DNA of 64,000 nucleotides. It comes from an uncultured Clostridia bacterium (lineage in GTDB: Bacteria > Bacillota > Clostridia > Oscillospirales > Acutalibacteraceae). Of the stretch, positions 36,775-46,230 are shown piece after piece. The stretch is from assembly GCA_944384825.1 (NCBI GenBank), contig CALWUT010000018.1, forward strand, positions 205,772-269,771. Reading direction: 5' to 3'. The translations under genes and the position numbers were made by a program. The notes below the pieces were generated by a model that saw only the letters and a list, made by a program, of their open reading frames with translations, made no database searches and was not told the DNA's origin. Positions within the stretch are counted from its first letter, which is position 1. Each line of letters opens with the position of its first letter.

Positions 36775-37791
36775 ATGAAAAAAAGCAGTTTAATTCTTAA
36801 ACGTGTATTTAGAAGTGCGTTCGCAATTATTTTACTGGCAAGTAACTCATTCGTCTGTAACGCCCAAGAAGAAACCTCCGTTAATTTTAAAAATTTTCAG
36901 GACAACACTTGCAATAAACATTACATAAACTCTGAAAAAATCATTCTAAACGCAGACTCCGAAGCGTCTCTAAAATCTCAAATTATATTTGCTACTAAAA
37001 ATAAAGAAAAAAATATCGAAATAGAATTAACTAAGGACATACCCATTAATAATACACTTATCTTAGACTCAAATATAAATTTAAATTTAAATAAACACGT
37101 TTTAAAAATCAGTAATCCAAATGCACAAATTGAAATAGGAAAAAAATCTTTAATCGGTAAATTCCCTTATCAAGTTTATCATGAAGGGTATTTTGAAACC
37201 GTATTAGATAGTGTTGAATTCAAAGATAAAATCGGATCAAAAGGAAAATATAAACAAGTATGGATTCCCGGATATTATACTACTGAATACAAAGATCAGT
37301 TCGAATGGGATAATAATATAAGCGTAAACATATATAATGGAGTTATAGAGGGTTCAGACGCCCTAAAAGTGAACAATAAAACTAAGGCTTACTACTTGAG
37401 TGAAGCTCATGGAGAAAACGGTAAATCTCCCGCCGATATTTTTAAACTGATAAGCGGAAATTTATCTTTAAAAGACTTATTAGTAAAATGCGGTGACGGA
37501 TCAGACGGAGGCAACGCAACTTATTCTTCTTTATGGCATATCCCCTTTGGAGGCGGAGATGGCGGTAACGGCGGTAAGGGTGGTAATGGCGGTAATGTAT
37601 TTTTTAGTGAAAAAGGTAATGTAATAGTTAACTCAAATTGCACTTTTATTACCGGCAATCCCGGATCTGGCGGAAAAGGAAGTAAAGCAAATCCTAATTA
37701 TTGGATTTACTCCGGAATTCCAGGCGAAAATGGAAAAAATGGAGAAAAAGGAAAAATAATAAACGATAAGTCTAAATTGTTATACTTATAA
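36775..37791 (+). CDS. Secreted Gly-rich protein with collagen-like tail
   Basis: A 338-residue protein with a signal peptide (about 1-30, ending VCNA). Residues 60-170 are beta-strand-rich with Asn ladders, resembling a pectin-lyase/beta-helix opening. Residues 250-280 are almost pure Gly/Asn/Lys/Asp (GGGDGGNGGKGGNGG), and the tail has Gly-X-Y-like triplets (GENGKNGEKGK). No anchor motif is seen. It has its own promoter, AAGGAG site and a strong terminator, and lies between two helical paralogues on the opposite strand. It is probably an exported surface or matrix protein; the family is not recognised. Confidence 0.65.
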   Translation: MKKSSLILKRVFRSAFAIILLASNSFVCNAQEETSVNFKNFQDNTCNKHYINSEKIILNADSEASLKSQIIFATKNKEKNIEIELTKDIPINNTLILDSNINLNLNKHVLKISNPNAQIEIGKKSLIGKFPYQVYHEGYFETVLDSVEFKDKIGSKGKYKQVWIPGYYTTEYKDQFEWDNNISVNIYNGVIEGSDALKVNNKTKAYYLSEAHGENGKSPADIFKLISGNLSLKDLLVKCGDGSDGGNATYSSLWHIPFGGGDGGNGGKGGNGGNVFFSEKGNVIVNSNCTFITGNPGSGGKGSKANPNYWIYSGIPGENGKNGEKGKIINDKSKLLYL

Positions 37792-37805
37792 TCATACAAA
37801 GTTTT

Positions 37806-37829
37806 GCCTTCATTTAATAAAATGAAGGC
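37806..37829 (+). terminator. Terminator after Gly-rich secreted protein gene
   Basis: A perfect 10-bp stem (37806-37815 with 37820-37829), a four-base loop and a TTTTT tail. Confidence 0.85.
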
Positions 37830-37889
37830 TTTTTAATTAAAAATTATATTTCTTATCTATTTATCAATTATTTTATTTCATTTTTGCAC

Positions 37890-38759
37890 TTAGGAATTAA
37901 ATAAATTCTTTTTTTGTTTTAAAGCTTTCATTAAAGGATCTTTAATTTTGTCGTCAAATATTTTTTTAGTATCAGAATCTAGATTCTTGTAAGCCTTGTT
38001 GCTTTTCCAATAATTGTCCAACTTTTGCATAAGTTCCTCAAAATTAAGATTTTTTTTACGTAATAAAGGAGCAAATGTTTTTTTGCACAAAATACAAGTT
38101 AATTTTTCGTTAATTTTTAATTCATCTAACTGATTAACTACGTTGGAAAAATGCGTTTTTAATTTCGCAAATTTTGATGACTTATCAATTTTATCAATGT
38201 CTTCAATTATGCTCTCCATCATCACTTTATAAAGTTCTTCTTCTGTTTCTATGTCTTCGATATATCCTTCAAAGATATTTTCTATCTTCTCCAGTTGCTT
38301 TTTAATACTTTCATCATTCATTATATCATATTTACAATCACTACTACCAATCTTTCTATTTACATCTTCTATTGCTTCTATTACTCTTTCAATGTCTGAT
38401 TTTAACTGTTGCATACTTTTTTTTTCATTTAAATCCTTATTTCCTATATTTAAAAGTAAATTACAAGCAAGTTGGTGTTTTTCTTGCACTTCTTTGGAGA
38501 TAGGCCCCGTTTTGCCGTTAAGTTTTACCAGTAATGAACTAAGAGCTAACTTAAAAAGATTATATGCATTTTGTATCATCCCCTTTACATGATTGAATTC
38601 TAAATTTTTGCTCCTAGTGTCACATGTTTCTATCGATTTAAGACCCTTTAAAAATTCTCTTCTGTATTTTCTCATTTTTATTGGGTCAATCATATACTCT
38701 TTTACCTTTGTTTTTGCCTTTGTTTTTACCTTTGTGGGCTTTTCGGAAACACTTGACAT
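37890..38759 (-). CDS. Helical accessory protein, family member 2 (intact)
   Basis: A 289-residue protein that starts MSSVSEKPTKVKTKAK, is highly charged and nearly all helical, and carries a CILCKK motif at about residue 228. Length, start and the C-terminal AYKNLDSDTKKIFDDKIK segment match the frameshifted gene at 35675-36543, so the two are probably paralogues. There is no signal peptide and no double-glycine leader. I recognise no known domain. It could be an exported effector or an intracellular structural protein; context alone does not decide. Confidence 0.6.
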   Translation of the reverse strand: MSSVSEKPTKVKTKAKTKVKEYMIDPIKMRKYRREFLKGLKSIETCDTRSKNLEFNHVKGMIQNAYNLFKLALSSLLVKLNGKTGPISKEVQEKHQLACNLLLNIGNKDLNEKKSMQQLKSDIERVIEAIEDVNRKIGSSDCKYDIMNDESIKKQLEKIENIFEGYIEDIETEEELYKVMMESIIEDIDKIDKSSKFAKLKTHFSNVVNQLDELKINEKLTCILCKKTFAPLLRKKNLNFEELMQKLDNYWKSNKAYKNLDSDTKKIFDDKIKDPLMKALKQKKNLFNS

Positions 38760-38899
38760 ACTTATTCCCCCTTCATTAAATATAAAAAATCTTTTGCTAA
38801 TATCTTTTATGAAAATCTATATTTGGTTCTACAGTCAATATAGCATATTAATAATTATTTTACAAGCATTATTTTATATCTAATATATAAAAACAAAAA

Positions 38900-38920
38900 C
38901 TTACCATTTATAATGGTAAG
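38900..38920 (-). terminator. Terminator after iscU
   Basis: A 9-bp stem (38900-38908 with 38912-38920) with a three-base loop, followed on the minus strand by a long T-rich stretch. It ends the iscS-iscU transcript and perhaps the whole nrd-glyS-isc operon. Confidence 0.75.
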
Positions 38921-38948
38921 TCAAAAATCGTATTTAATATTCGGTTTT

Positions 38949-39398
38949 CTATATAATGTTACAAGATGAACAGTCTGATCCTTCATCATGACAATCCTGC
39001 AGCTTTCCTATAATCGGCTTAGGATCAACTCCTTTTTTAATATAATAATCCGAAAGCGCCGCTTTAATTGCCTGCTCTGCCAACACAGAACAGTGAACTT
39101 TAACCGGAGGCAATCCATCAAGCGCCTCCATTACTGCTTTGTTTGTCACCTTAAGAGCAGCTTCTATACTCTTACCTTTTATTAATTCAGTCGCCATGGA
39201 GCTTGTAGCAACCGCAGCTCCGCATCCAAATGTTTTGAACTTTACATCCTTAATAACCCCATCTTCAATTTTAAGATACATTTTCATTATATCTCCACAT
39301 TTAGGATTCCCTACCTCTCCTATTCCGTCTGCATCAGGAATTTCTCCCACATTTCTAGGATTAGCAAAATGATCCATTACTTTCTCACTATAATTCAT
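38949..39398 (-). CDS. iscU: Iron-sulfur cluster scaffold protein IscU/NifU-like
   Basis: Scaffold on which IscS-derived sulfur and iron form clusters. The three ligand cysteines are present (GNPKCGD, FGCGA, VHCSVLAE), and an unusual Cys-rich tail (DCHDEGSDCSSC) follows. The start is taken as the ATG at 39398, eight bases after AGGGG, rather than the in-frame GTG at 39407; this gives the usual MNYSEKVMDHF opening. It lies 61 bases downstream of iscS. Confidence 0.95.
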   Translation of the reverse strand: MNYSEKVMDHFANPRNVGEIPDADGIGEVGNPKCGDIMKMYLKIEDGVIKDVKFKTFGCGAAVATSSMATELIKGKSIEAALKVTNKAVMEALDGLPPVKVHCSVLAEQAIKAALSDYYIKKGVDPKPIIGKLQDCHDEGSDCSSCNII

Positions 39399-39468
39399 AT
39401 TTTCCACCCCTGTTTTTTAATTTAAATAATATTTGTAAAATTTTAAATCATTTGTCTAAATAACAATT

Positions 39469-40671
39469 TCACGCTTTATTGCTTATTATCTTTTCCCATA
39501 ATGGTGACATATCTCTCAATCTAGTCACAGCTTTTTTTACTTCTTTTACAACATATTCTATTTCTTCTTCAGTATTAGACTCATCTAAAGTTAAACGTAA
39601 AGAACCATGTGCTATTTCGTGAGGAAGTCCAATAGATAAAAGAACGTGACTCGGATCAAGTGATCCGGAAGTACATGCTGACCCCGAAGATGCACATATA
39701 CCTGCCATATCAAGTAAAAGAAGCAGCGACTCTCCTTCTATTCCTTCAAAACATATACTCACATTTCCAGGTAAACGCTTATTTTCATCTCCATTAAGTC
39801 TTGAACGTTCTATTTTCAGTAAGTCTTTTATAAGTTTATCTCTTTTTTCTATCAGTTTGATATTTTTACCCTCTCTATCCTTCAAAGACAATTCTAGTGC
39901 TTTCCCAAGTCCAATTATTCCCGGTACGTTTTCGGTACCTGCACGTCTATTGTATTCTTGAGCTCCTCCTTCCATAAAAGTAGGCAGCTTAACTCCTCTC
40001 CTTACATATAATGCCCCTATTCCCTTAGGACCATGAAATTTATGTGCAGAAAGAGAAAGCAAATCAATGTTTTGCTTTTTTACATCCACTTCCAAATGTC
40101 CTACGGCTTGCACAGCATCAGTATGAAATAAAACTCCGTTTTCTTTACAAATCTTTCCTATATCTTCTATTGGTTCAATTGTTCCTATTTCATTGTTAGC
40201 ATACATTATAGTCACAAGTGCAGTTTTATCATTAATCGCAGATTTTACACTCTTCGGATCAACAAATCCTTTACTGTCAACGTCTAAGTAAGTAACTTTA
40301 AATCCTTCTTTTTCTAGAGCTTTAACTGTGTGAAGTACTGCATGATGCTCTATTTTAGAAGTAATTATATGGTTTTTACCTTTCTCTAGCTGCTCCTTAG
40401 CTATACCTTTAATAGCCCAGTTATCAGATTCAGTTCCTCCGGAAGTAAAAATTATTTCTCTCGGTAAAGCATTCAGTACTTTAGCAACTATTTCTCTTGA
40501 TTTTTCTATTTCTTTTTTTATTTTTCTGCCCATCCCGTATATACTTGACGGATTTCCGAAATTATCTTTAAAAAATGGAATCATTGTTTCAAAAACCTTA
40601 TCATCTACTGCTGTTGTAGCTGCATTATCCATATATATTTGCTTTTTTAAAGCTCCATTAGCCGTCTTCAC
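39469..40671 (-). CDS. iscS: Cysteine desulfurase IscS/NifS
   Basis: PLP enzyme that takes sulfur from cysteine for Fe-S clusters. The sequence has [13 protein letters not shown] near the start, the PLP Lys in [16 protein letters not shown], and the catalytic Cys in [12 protein letters not shown]. The start is taken as the GTG at 40671, eight bases after GGAGG; the frame is open upstream to a TTG at 40686. It follows glyS by about 50 bases and precedes iscU, the standard clostridial pair. Confidence 0.95.
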   Translation of the reverse strand: MKTANGALKKQIYMDNAATTAVDDKVFETMIPFFKDNFGNPSSIYGMGRKIKKEIEKSREIVAKVLNALPREIIFTSGGTESDNWAIKGIAKEQLEKGKNHIITSKIEHHAVLHTVKALEKEGFKVTYLDVDSKGFVDPKSVKSAINDKTALVTIMYANNEIGTIEPIEDIGKICKENGVLFHTDAVQAVGHLEVDVKKQNIDLLSLSAHKFHGPKGIGALYVRRGVKLPTFMEGGAQEYNRRAGTENVPGIIGLGKALELSLKDREGKNIKLIEKRDKLIKDLLKIERSRLNGDENKRLPGNVSICFEGIEGESLLLLLDMAGICASSGSACTSGSLDPSHVLLSIGLPHEIAHGSLRLTLDESNTEEEIEYVVKEVKKAVTRLRDMSPLWEKIISNKA

Positions 40672-40721
40672 TTTCATTACCTCCAATTTTACAGTTATGA
40701 ATTCATCTCTAAATTTTTTTA

Positions 40722-42083
40722 TTAAAAATTTACCTTATCCTGAATATATTCTTTAAGCTTCTCAATACTTATTCTTTCTTGTGTCATACTATCTCTGTCT
40801 CGAACCGTCACGCATCCGTCAGACTGACTATCAAAGTCATGAGTTATACAAAATGGAGTTCCTATTTCGTCTTGCCGTCTGTATCTTTTACCAATAGACC
40901 CGGATTCATCGTAATCTACCATAAAATATTTTGAGAGTTCTTCATGTATTTTCTCGGCTTCCGCACTAAGCTTTTTAGTAAGAGGCAGGACAGCTGCTTT
41001 ATATGGAGCCAAAGCTGGATGCAGTTTAAGCACAGTACGTTTATCTTTTTCGCCAATCTCTTCTTCTGTATAAGCATCACATAAAAACGCTAACATTACT
41101 CTATCCGCACCCAGGGACGGCTCTATAACATATGGTAAATAGCGATGATTTGTAGCTATATCAAAATACTCAAGGTTTTTTCCAGAGTACTCTTGATGTC
41201 TTTTTAAATCAAAATCTGTTCGATCGGCAATTCCCCAAAGCTCTCCCCATCCAAACGGGAAATGATATTCAATATCAGAAGTTGCCGCCGAATAATGGCA
41301 TAGTTCTTCTTTGGAGTGATCACGAATTCTCAAATTTTCTTCACTTAAATTAAGACTTAAAAGCCATTTTTTACAAAAATCTTTCCAAAAACCAAACCAC
41401 TCTATATCAGTACCGGGAACACAGAAAAATTCAAGTTCCATTTGCTCAAATTCACGGGTTCTGAACGTAAAATTCCCGGGAGTGATTTCATTCCTAAATG
41501 ATTTACCTATTTGAGCAATACCAAATGGCAATTTTTTACGCATTGTACGTTGAACATTATCAAAATTTACAAATATTCCTTGAGCTGTCTCGGGACGTAA
41601 AAATATTTCGTTTTTGCTTTCTTCTGTAACTCCTTGAAAAGTTTTAAACATTAAATTGAAATTTCTTATTCCAGTAAAATTTTGAGACCCACATTCAGGA
41701 CAACATATATTATTCTCTTTAATGCACTTTTCCATTTGACTAAAATCCATACCCGCTGGATTGATTCCTTTAGCTTCAATAAGTTGATCTGCACGATGAC
41801 GTGTTTTACATTCCTTACAATCCATAAGAGGATCAGAAAATCCACCAACATGACCTGAAGCTTCCCATACTTTCGGGTTCATAAGTATGGCACTATCAAG
41901 TCCGACGTTGTACTTGCACTCTTGAACAAACTTTTTCCTCCAAGCTTTTTTTATATTATTCTTAAGTTCAACTCCCAAAGGCCCATAATCCCAGGTATTT
42001 GAAAGTCCCCCGTAAATTTCTGAACCTGGAAATATAAAACCCCTGCTTTTACAAAGCGCAACCAACGTATCCATACTTTTCAT
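40722..42083 (-). CDS. glyS: Glycyl-tRNA synthetase (class IIA, single-chain type)
   Basis: A 453-residue homodimeric type glycyl-tRNA synthetase. Class II motifs are visible: [19 protein letters not shown] at the start, [19 protein letters not shown] (motif 2) and [11 protein letters not shown] (motif 3). Four Cys residues (MDCKECK and CCPECG) form a zinc-like insert. It sits between the nrd genes and iscS on one strand, with gaps of 47 and about 50 bases. No T-box leader was seen. Confidence 0.95.
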   Translation of the reverse strand: MKSMDTLVALCKSRGFIFPGSEIYGGLSNTWDYGPLGVELKNNIKKAWRKKFVQECKYNVGLDSAILMNPKVWEASGHVGGFSDPLMDCKECKTRHRADQLIEAKGINPAGMDFSQMEKCIKENNICCPECGSQNFTGIRNFNLMFKTFQGVTEESKNEIFLRPETAQGIFVNFDNVQRTMRKKLPFGIAQIGKSFRNEITPGNFTFRTREFEQMELEFFCVPGTDIEWFGFWKDFCKKWLLSLNLSEENLRIRDHSKEELCHYSAATSDIEYHFPFGWGELWGIADRTDFDLKRHQEYSGKNLEYFDIATNHRYLPYVIEPSLGADRVMLAFLCDAYTEEEIGEKDKRTVLKLHPALAPYKAAVLPLTKKLSAEAEKIHEELSKYFMVDYDESGSIGKRYRRQDEIGTPFCITHDFDSQSDGCVTVRDRDSMTQERISIEKLKEYIQDKVNF

Positions 42084-42123
42084 ACTTAAATTATTCCTTT
42101 CTAAAACAATTATTTATAAACGC

Positions 42124-42162
42124 CGAAAAATCAGCTTATTTTTTCTGCATGCTGATTTTTCG
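42124..42162 (-). other. Perfect 12-bp inverted repeat over the nrdG-like stop codon
   Basis: A 12-bp perfect stem (42124-42135 with 42151-42162) encloses 15 bases and spans the 3' end of the nrdG-like gene. The minus strand lacks a clean T-tract, so it may be a partial terminator that lowers read-through into glyS. Confidence 0.5.
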
Positions 42163-42646
42163 AACTTAAGCTTATACCTAAAATATTATCATACTTTGAA
42201 GTGGAATTAGGCATAAACCTTCCGTATTTAATTATAATATTATCAAAACTTTTTAATTCTTTTACTTCTTTTTCTATCTCATAAGGATAGTATCCTGTAT
42301 AAATTACAAAATCATCCTTGCATCCTTGAATTCTGAAATAATGAATTAGTGATAATATTTCCTGAAACTGTAACATAGGCTCCAAGCCGCCTATGACTAT
42401 CGATGTAGTAATAGGATTAGAAATATATCTTTTAAATATACTTGATATAGTAACTCTTTTGTTTGGAAGTTTTAAAATCTTCATATTTTGACATATCCCA
42501 ATGTCAACTTTAAGCTCTTTCATGCATTTGAAATCACATGATACTGCCGATATAAACATTGATGCCCTTTTGTAGTCCTGAAAGTTCTCGTCCACTATAT
42601 CTTTAACTGACATGAATTCTACATATGAAAATTCATCATCTTTCAT
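42131..42646 (-). CDS. NrdG-like radical-SAM activase of anaerobic ribonucleotide reductase
   Basis: A 171-residue protein translated from an ATG that overlaps the nrdD stop. Activases of class III reductases use a 4Fe-4S cluster and SAM to create the glycyl radical. The cluster region reads SCDFKCMKELKVDIGICQN, which is the widely spaced form (Cys-X3-Cys ... Cys-Gln-Asn) of a variant NrdG family rather than strict CX3CX2C. The IVIGGLEPMLQFQEILSLI strand-loop matches the GGEP motif. The gene order nrdD-nrdG supports the call. Confidence 0.8.
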   Translation of the reverse strand: MKDDEFSYVEFMSVKDIVDENFQDYKRASMFISAVSCDFKCMKELKVDIGICQNMKILKLPNKRVTISSIFKRYISNPITTSIVIGGLEPMLQFQEILSLIHYFRIQGCKDDFVIYTGYYPYEIEKEVKELKSFDNIIIKYGRFMPNSTSKYDNILGISLSSKNQHAEKIS

Positions 42647-44546
42647 TTAAATCGAACCACTTTCTTTTTTCAAATTCCACCTTGCGTTCTTTGCTATATG
42701 CCGAAACAGGAACTAAAAATCCTACTACTCTTGAATATGTGTCAACAGGTTCTTCACCGCATTTAGGACAAGTTTTTGAAAAAAAAGCGTGTTCGTCCTT
42801 GCAAACTGATATCTTACAGTTATATGCAAAATATATTACTCCTAAACTTGCAATGAGATTTAAAAGTTCCCATGCTTGATCCTCGCTCGCAAATCTTCCT
42901 GCTAAGTTTATATGTGAAATTTGACCTCCACCGCATTCTTTATCCAGCCGTGAACCAAGTTTTATTTTTTCATTTAATGTACACTTCTCCATAAGCGGTA
43001 TCCACTGATTAGAATAAATAAAATACTGTTGCTTCTCAGGATATAAAATACTGTCTTTAGAACTAAGTACTACATTCGCCCTTTCTGCCGGTACAGCTTC
43101 TACATTTATACTGTAATCGAAATCATAAGAATCTTTTTGAGAGTTAATAGCACTTAATATTTCTGTGGCAAATTTAAGTCCTTCTTTAGAATATGATTTA
43201 TTTCCAAATTCGTCTGTATCGATCATTCCAAACTCACATAAAACTTCATACATTGCCGTGATTCCTACTGTATTATACTGCTTTTCAAGTTCAATAAGAC
43301 CATGAGTGTAATTTGGAAGTAACCCCTCTTTTATATTCTCCTTTATTATATCCCTTACAACATCTAAAACTTTAACGCAAATATCTAAACGCTTTTTTAA
43401 AATTTCCATAAACTTTTCCTGATCACCTGATGATTCAAGAGCTATGCGCCTTAAATTTATCGTATTGACTTGAACGCTTCCTATGGACAGAGACGTTCCT
43501 CCTACCGAATTAATAAACGCATCAAGTTTGGATGTATTTGATATTAAACGACAGCAATTTGAAAGACTTGTAACATCATTTCCTACGTAAAAATTACTGT
43601 CATACCAACGAGTATTATGCTTATTACACCACCTTGCAAATTCTTCATCCACAAACTTTCCGTCTTGGAATAAAAGCGAATAAGTAAGTACTGGGAAAGT
43701 CATCATAGTTTCTTCGCGAGTTTCGGAAACTACCTCCATAAATACCTTTTGATGATCAATAATTCCTTCAATATGATCAATTACATAATCTCCATTAGGA
43801 AATTGTCTTCCTCCGAAAAGCTCGGTCAAGTAATTTCGATCCATAATGCTTATGTTGGAAAACGCACATTCCGTAACCCTTAAATAAGGCTGGTTCAAAT
43901 CATATACGAATTTTTGAAAGCATTGACGGCGATAATATTCAGGGTCTTTAAAATAAAAATTGTTTTTTACATCATTAAACCAAAAATAATAAGAGTAAAG
44001 CAAATAACTGGGAAGTCCTACTGCTCCACTACTTCTATTAGCTGTCCAGCTTATAAACTCAAGTACATGATCGTTAAACGTAGTAAGATGCTTTGGCGCT
44101 CCGGTTTTAAATTTATTTATAAAGTAAAGACCTTTGTCAACGAGCTTATCTAAATCATAAGCGTAGCAGTAAGGTATAAAGGAAGCAGTTGAAGAATTAT
44201 GTAAATAAAATTCGCCGTTCCAGTCACCTTCGAGCCACTCCCGTGCTAATTCTTCACTATACTTTTCGCACAGCTTTTTAAATATCTTATTATAAGATAA
44301 AAGCTTGGTATGAGGTTTTACCATATCTGAAAGAAGAGTGCGTACGTCCATAGTAGTACTATTCGCGTTTGCGTCTATTGTTGTTTCCGCCACACTACTC
44401 GATTTTATAAAATTATCTATAAAATCAGTAAAATTTAAGTTAGAATTTGAAAAACCATTCATAAGTGAAAATTTTTCGCCATACTTCTCTTTTAAACTCT
44501 TCAAACAATCTGCAAACTTCGGATAAAAATTTAACTTAATTTCCAC
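42636..44546 (-). CDS. nrdD: Anaerobic ribonucleoside-triphosphate reductase (class III)
   Basis: Reduces NTPs to dNTPs under strict anoxia. The start is taken as the GTG at 44546, eight bases after AAAGGAG; the frame is open further up to a TTG. The protein (636 residues) lacks the N-terminal ATP-cone of longer NrdD and starts directly with the catalytic barrel. Visible are GVGLP-like substrate-loop residues, the NCKISVCKDEHAFF and TCPKCG zinc ligands, and the glycyl-radical loop RVVGFLVP near the C-terminus. It overlaps grx at its start and nrdG at its end. Confidence 0.92.
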   Translation of the reverse strand: MEIKLNFYPKFADCLKSLKEKYGEKFSLMNGFSNSNLNFTDFIDNFIKSSSVAETTIDANANSTTMDVRTLLSDMVKPHTKLLSYNKIFKKLCEKYSEELAREWLEGDWNGEFYLHNSSTASFIPYCYAYDLDKLVDKGLYFINKFKTGAPKHLTTFNDHVLEFISWTANRSSGAVGLPSYLLYSYYFWFNDVKNNFYFKDPEYYRRQCFQKFVYDLNQPYLRVTECAFSNISIMDRNYLTELFGGRQFPNGDYVIDHIEGIIDHQKVFMEVVSETREETMMTFPVLTYSLLFQDGKFVDEEFARWCNKHNTRWYDSNFYVGNDVTSLSNCCRLISNTSKLDAFINSVGGTSLSIGSVQVNTINLRRIALESSGDQEKFMEILKKRLDICVKVLDVVRDIIKENIKEGLLPNYTHGLIELEKQYNTVGITAMYEVLCEFGMIDTDEFGNKSYSKEGLKFATEILSAINSQKDSYDFDYSINVEAVPAERANVVLSSKDSILYPEKQQYFIYSNQWIPLMEKCTLNEKIKLGSRLDKECGGGQISHINLAGRFASEDQAWELLNLIASLGVIYFAYNCKISVCKDEHAFFSKTCPKCGEEPVDTYSRVVGFLVPVSAYSKERKVEFEKRKWFDLNER

Positions 44547-44757
44547 TTGCTTCACTCCTTTCATTAACCCATGCATTGGCCCTGACAAAATCCATCATTT
44601 TATCATTTACCTCTAAAACCGGATACGATTTATAACCACAAGACAGAAGCTTTTGAATATCACTCTTTTCAATAAATTTTATCTTCTTTGATTCTAATTT
44701 ACTCTTTATAACCCGGCATTTCGGACACCCATTGCTATAAAGTATTACTGGTTTCAT
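44536..44757 (-). CDS. Glutaredoxin/NrdH-like small redox protein
   Basis: A 73-residue thioredoxin-fold protein with the active-site CPKC (SNGCPKCRVIKSKL) at residues 10-13 and a YPVLEVNDK cis-Pro loop. It lies directly before nrdD, overlaps it by 11 bases, and has an AGGAG site. Such proteins supply electrons or serve in radical-enzyme assembly. In a class III operon this could be a formate-independent reductant, but that is inference. Confidence 0.8.
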   Translation of the reverse strand: MKPVILYSNGCPKCRVIKSKLESKKIKFIEKSDIQKLLSCGYKSYPVLEVNDKMMDFVRANAWVNERSEASGN

Positions 44758-45003
44758 TTCAATCGTCTCCTCTGATAATATTAAACTTAAAAACTAATCT
44801 TCATTTTAGTTTACATCATTTTTTTAATAAAGTTGACATGCTTTACGTATTTAACTGATTTTACTATTTTTTATCACCTATGTATTAACCTATTAACCTT
44901 ATAAAAAATCAAAAGCTTTAGCTTAAGCTCTTTTCATCCCCTTCAATTCCTATTTGTAAATTTTATAGTCTTATAATAACAAAAACAGCATATATGGTGT
45001 ACG
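44758..45003 (-). promoter_or_regulatory. Long 5' leader of the nrd operon
   Basis: About 245 transcribed bases separate the predicted start of transcription from the grx start codon. They contain a hairpin (44911-44934) that on the minus strand is followed by TTTTGATTTTTTAT, like a weak terminator. No ORF of note is present apart from a four-codon MKRA reading. No known riboswitch fold was recognised, but this length of leader in front of nrd genes is unusual. Confidence 0.4.
44985..45000 (-). promoter_or_regulatory. NrdR-like box 1
   Basis: Read on the minus strand the site is ACACCATATATGCTGT, close to the NrdR consensus (ACACNATATATNGT). It lies about 10 bases after the -10 element, just downstream of the expected start of transcription. 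Confidence 0.55.
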
Positions 45004-45009
45004 TTCCTC

Positions 45010-45038
45010 ATTGTAATACTGTATATAGCGTATGTCAA
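45010..45038 (-). promoter_or_regulatory. nrd promoter overlapped by NrdR-like box 2
   Basis: On the minus strand TTGACA (45038-45033), a 17-base spacer and TACAAT (45015-45010) form a near-perfect sigma-A promoter. The spacer contains a second NrdR-like box (45018-45033), whose first position lies 33 bases from the first position of box 1, about three helical turns. NrdR represses nrd genes when dATP is high and binds paired boxes like these. Confidence 0.65.
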
Positions 45039-45134
45039 TATAAATTTTAGTATTTCATCAGGATACATAATAACTCTTAAATTCTACAATTGCAACTATA
45101 TATTAAGTTGAATTAATTATTTTTCAAAATTAAT

Positions 45135-45156
45135 AGCACCCTTCAAATCAGGTGCT
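45135..45156 (-). terminator. Terminator after the two secreted-protein genes
   Basis: A 6-bp GC-rich stem (45135-45140 with 45151-45156) and ten-base loop, 22 bases beyond the stop of the second gene on the minus strand, with TTAATTTTG after it. Confidence 0.5.
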
Positions 45157-45177
45157 TAAATTAAGTAATTTTGATTC

Positions 45178-46227
45178 TTAAACAATTTCTTCAATTTTTA
45201 AATGCGATTCCTTTTTTTCTTCTTTTTTAGAAGGATCCGTAACAATAACACAACTCAAAAATCCTTTTTTCTCCGTAAAAGCTTTCATTTTCTCCATGTC
45301 TAGCTTTCCATTATTCATTATTTCATTGCATATCCTTGAGCAAACCTCTATTAAATTATGTCCTCTATCATCTAAATATTCTCTGCCGCGTGGTGCGCAT
45401 TTTAATCCTCCTATGTACTCAAAGTCACACCATGCTCCATCGTCCCTGCGAAATGCATTCCATCTGAGGAGAGCAGTAAAATTTCTTTCGTCTATTGCTG
45501 TGACTAGTACGTTACTATTTAAAATGCGATTAGGGTTTTCGGTTATAATTCTATAAACTGCATTTAATACCATTGCACAATTTTTTACCCTTTCGTTAGC
45601 TAATGCACTTCGGGTAGTAAAAAAACTCGCAATGTCAATTATTGCTACTGCTGCACCTACAGCGGGCGCAAGCGGAACAAATATACCAAGCCAGCTCCCT
45701 CCAACTGCTATCCCATGACATATTTTGCTTATACACGCCATTCCAAATGCAGCGACAAAGCTATCTATCGCCATATTTTCGTCTGTTCCAAGAAAATCCG
45801 CTAATGCTAAGGTTTCAGCTGAACCTTTTTTCTGCTTTTTTAACTCAGAGTTTAAAAGTTTCAAAGCTTCTTTTCCTACTGCTTTGCCAATTTTCTCAGA
45901 GCTGGAACAAATATTCCTTGCGTCAATTAATAAAATTACTATTTTTCTAAAAAAGTTGTCATCGTTGGTTGCGTTTATCAAATGCGGTATGTTATATACT
46001 CTTACTGTTCTGTAATCATCATCCCAAAACCAAAAATTAGGTTTCTTTTCCCATTTAAAGCCTTTAAGTGGATTTCCTGAATTCATTTCTATTTCTTCAA
46101 ATTTTTTACGTATTATTTGATAATTTTCCGGATGTTCATCTAACGGATTTCCTTTATCTGCAAATACGACTCCGGAAGTGTTAAATACAACTCCAAAACT
46201 TAAAATTAAACTCATAATCTTGTTCAT
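45178..46227 (-). CDS. Secreted protein of unknown function, 349 residues
   Basis: A signal peptide (residues 1-23, ending VFADKG) is followed by a polar region with aromatic clusters (FWFWDDDY). A long hydrophobic segment at about 155-205 (IAVGGSWLGIFVPLAPAVGAA) is Gly/Ala rich and could insert in a membrane. The C-terminus is charged and carries several Cys residues. I do not recognise the family. It lies three bases downstream of a second signal-peptide protein with a similar hydrophobic centre. A pore-forming or secreted-toxin pair is possible but unproven. Confidence 0.7.
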   Translation of the reverse strand: MNKIMSLILSFGVVFNTSGVVFADKGNPLDEHPENYQIIRKKFEEIEMNSGNPLKGFKWEKKPNFWFWDDDYRTVRVYNIPHLINATNDDNFFRKIVILLIDARNICSSSEKIGKAVGKEALKLLNSELKKQKKGSAETLALADFLGTDENMAIDSFVAAFGMACISKICHGIAVGGSWLGIFVPLAPAVGAAVAIIDIASFFTTRSALANERVKNCAMVLNAVYRIITENPNRILNSNVLVTAIDERNFTALLRWNAFRRDDGAWCDFEYIGGLKCAPRGREYLDDRGHNLIEVCSRICNEIMNNGKLDMEKMKAFTEKKGFLSCVIVTDPSKKEEKKESHLKIEEIV

Positions 46228-46230
46228 ATG

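Noticed and set aside
37500-37750. Gly-rich repeats taken as a tandem DNA repeat or CRISPR-like array
   Set aside because: The repeats are short, imperfect codons for Gly/Asn/Lys within an intact reading frame; no spacer structure exists.
45642-46015. Overlapping plus-strand frames opposite the 349-residue secreted protein
   Set aside because: No ribosome site; hydrophobic, low-complexity translations mirror the membrane segment on the other strand.
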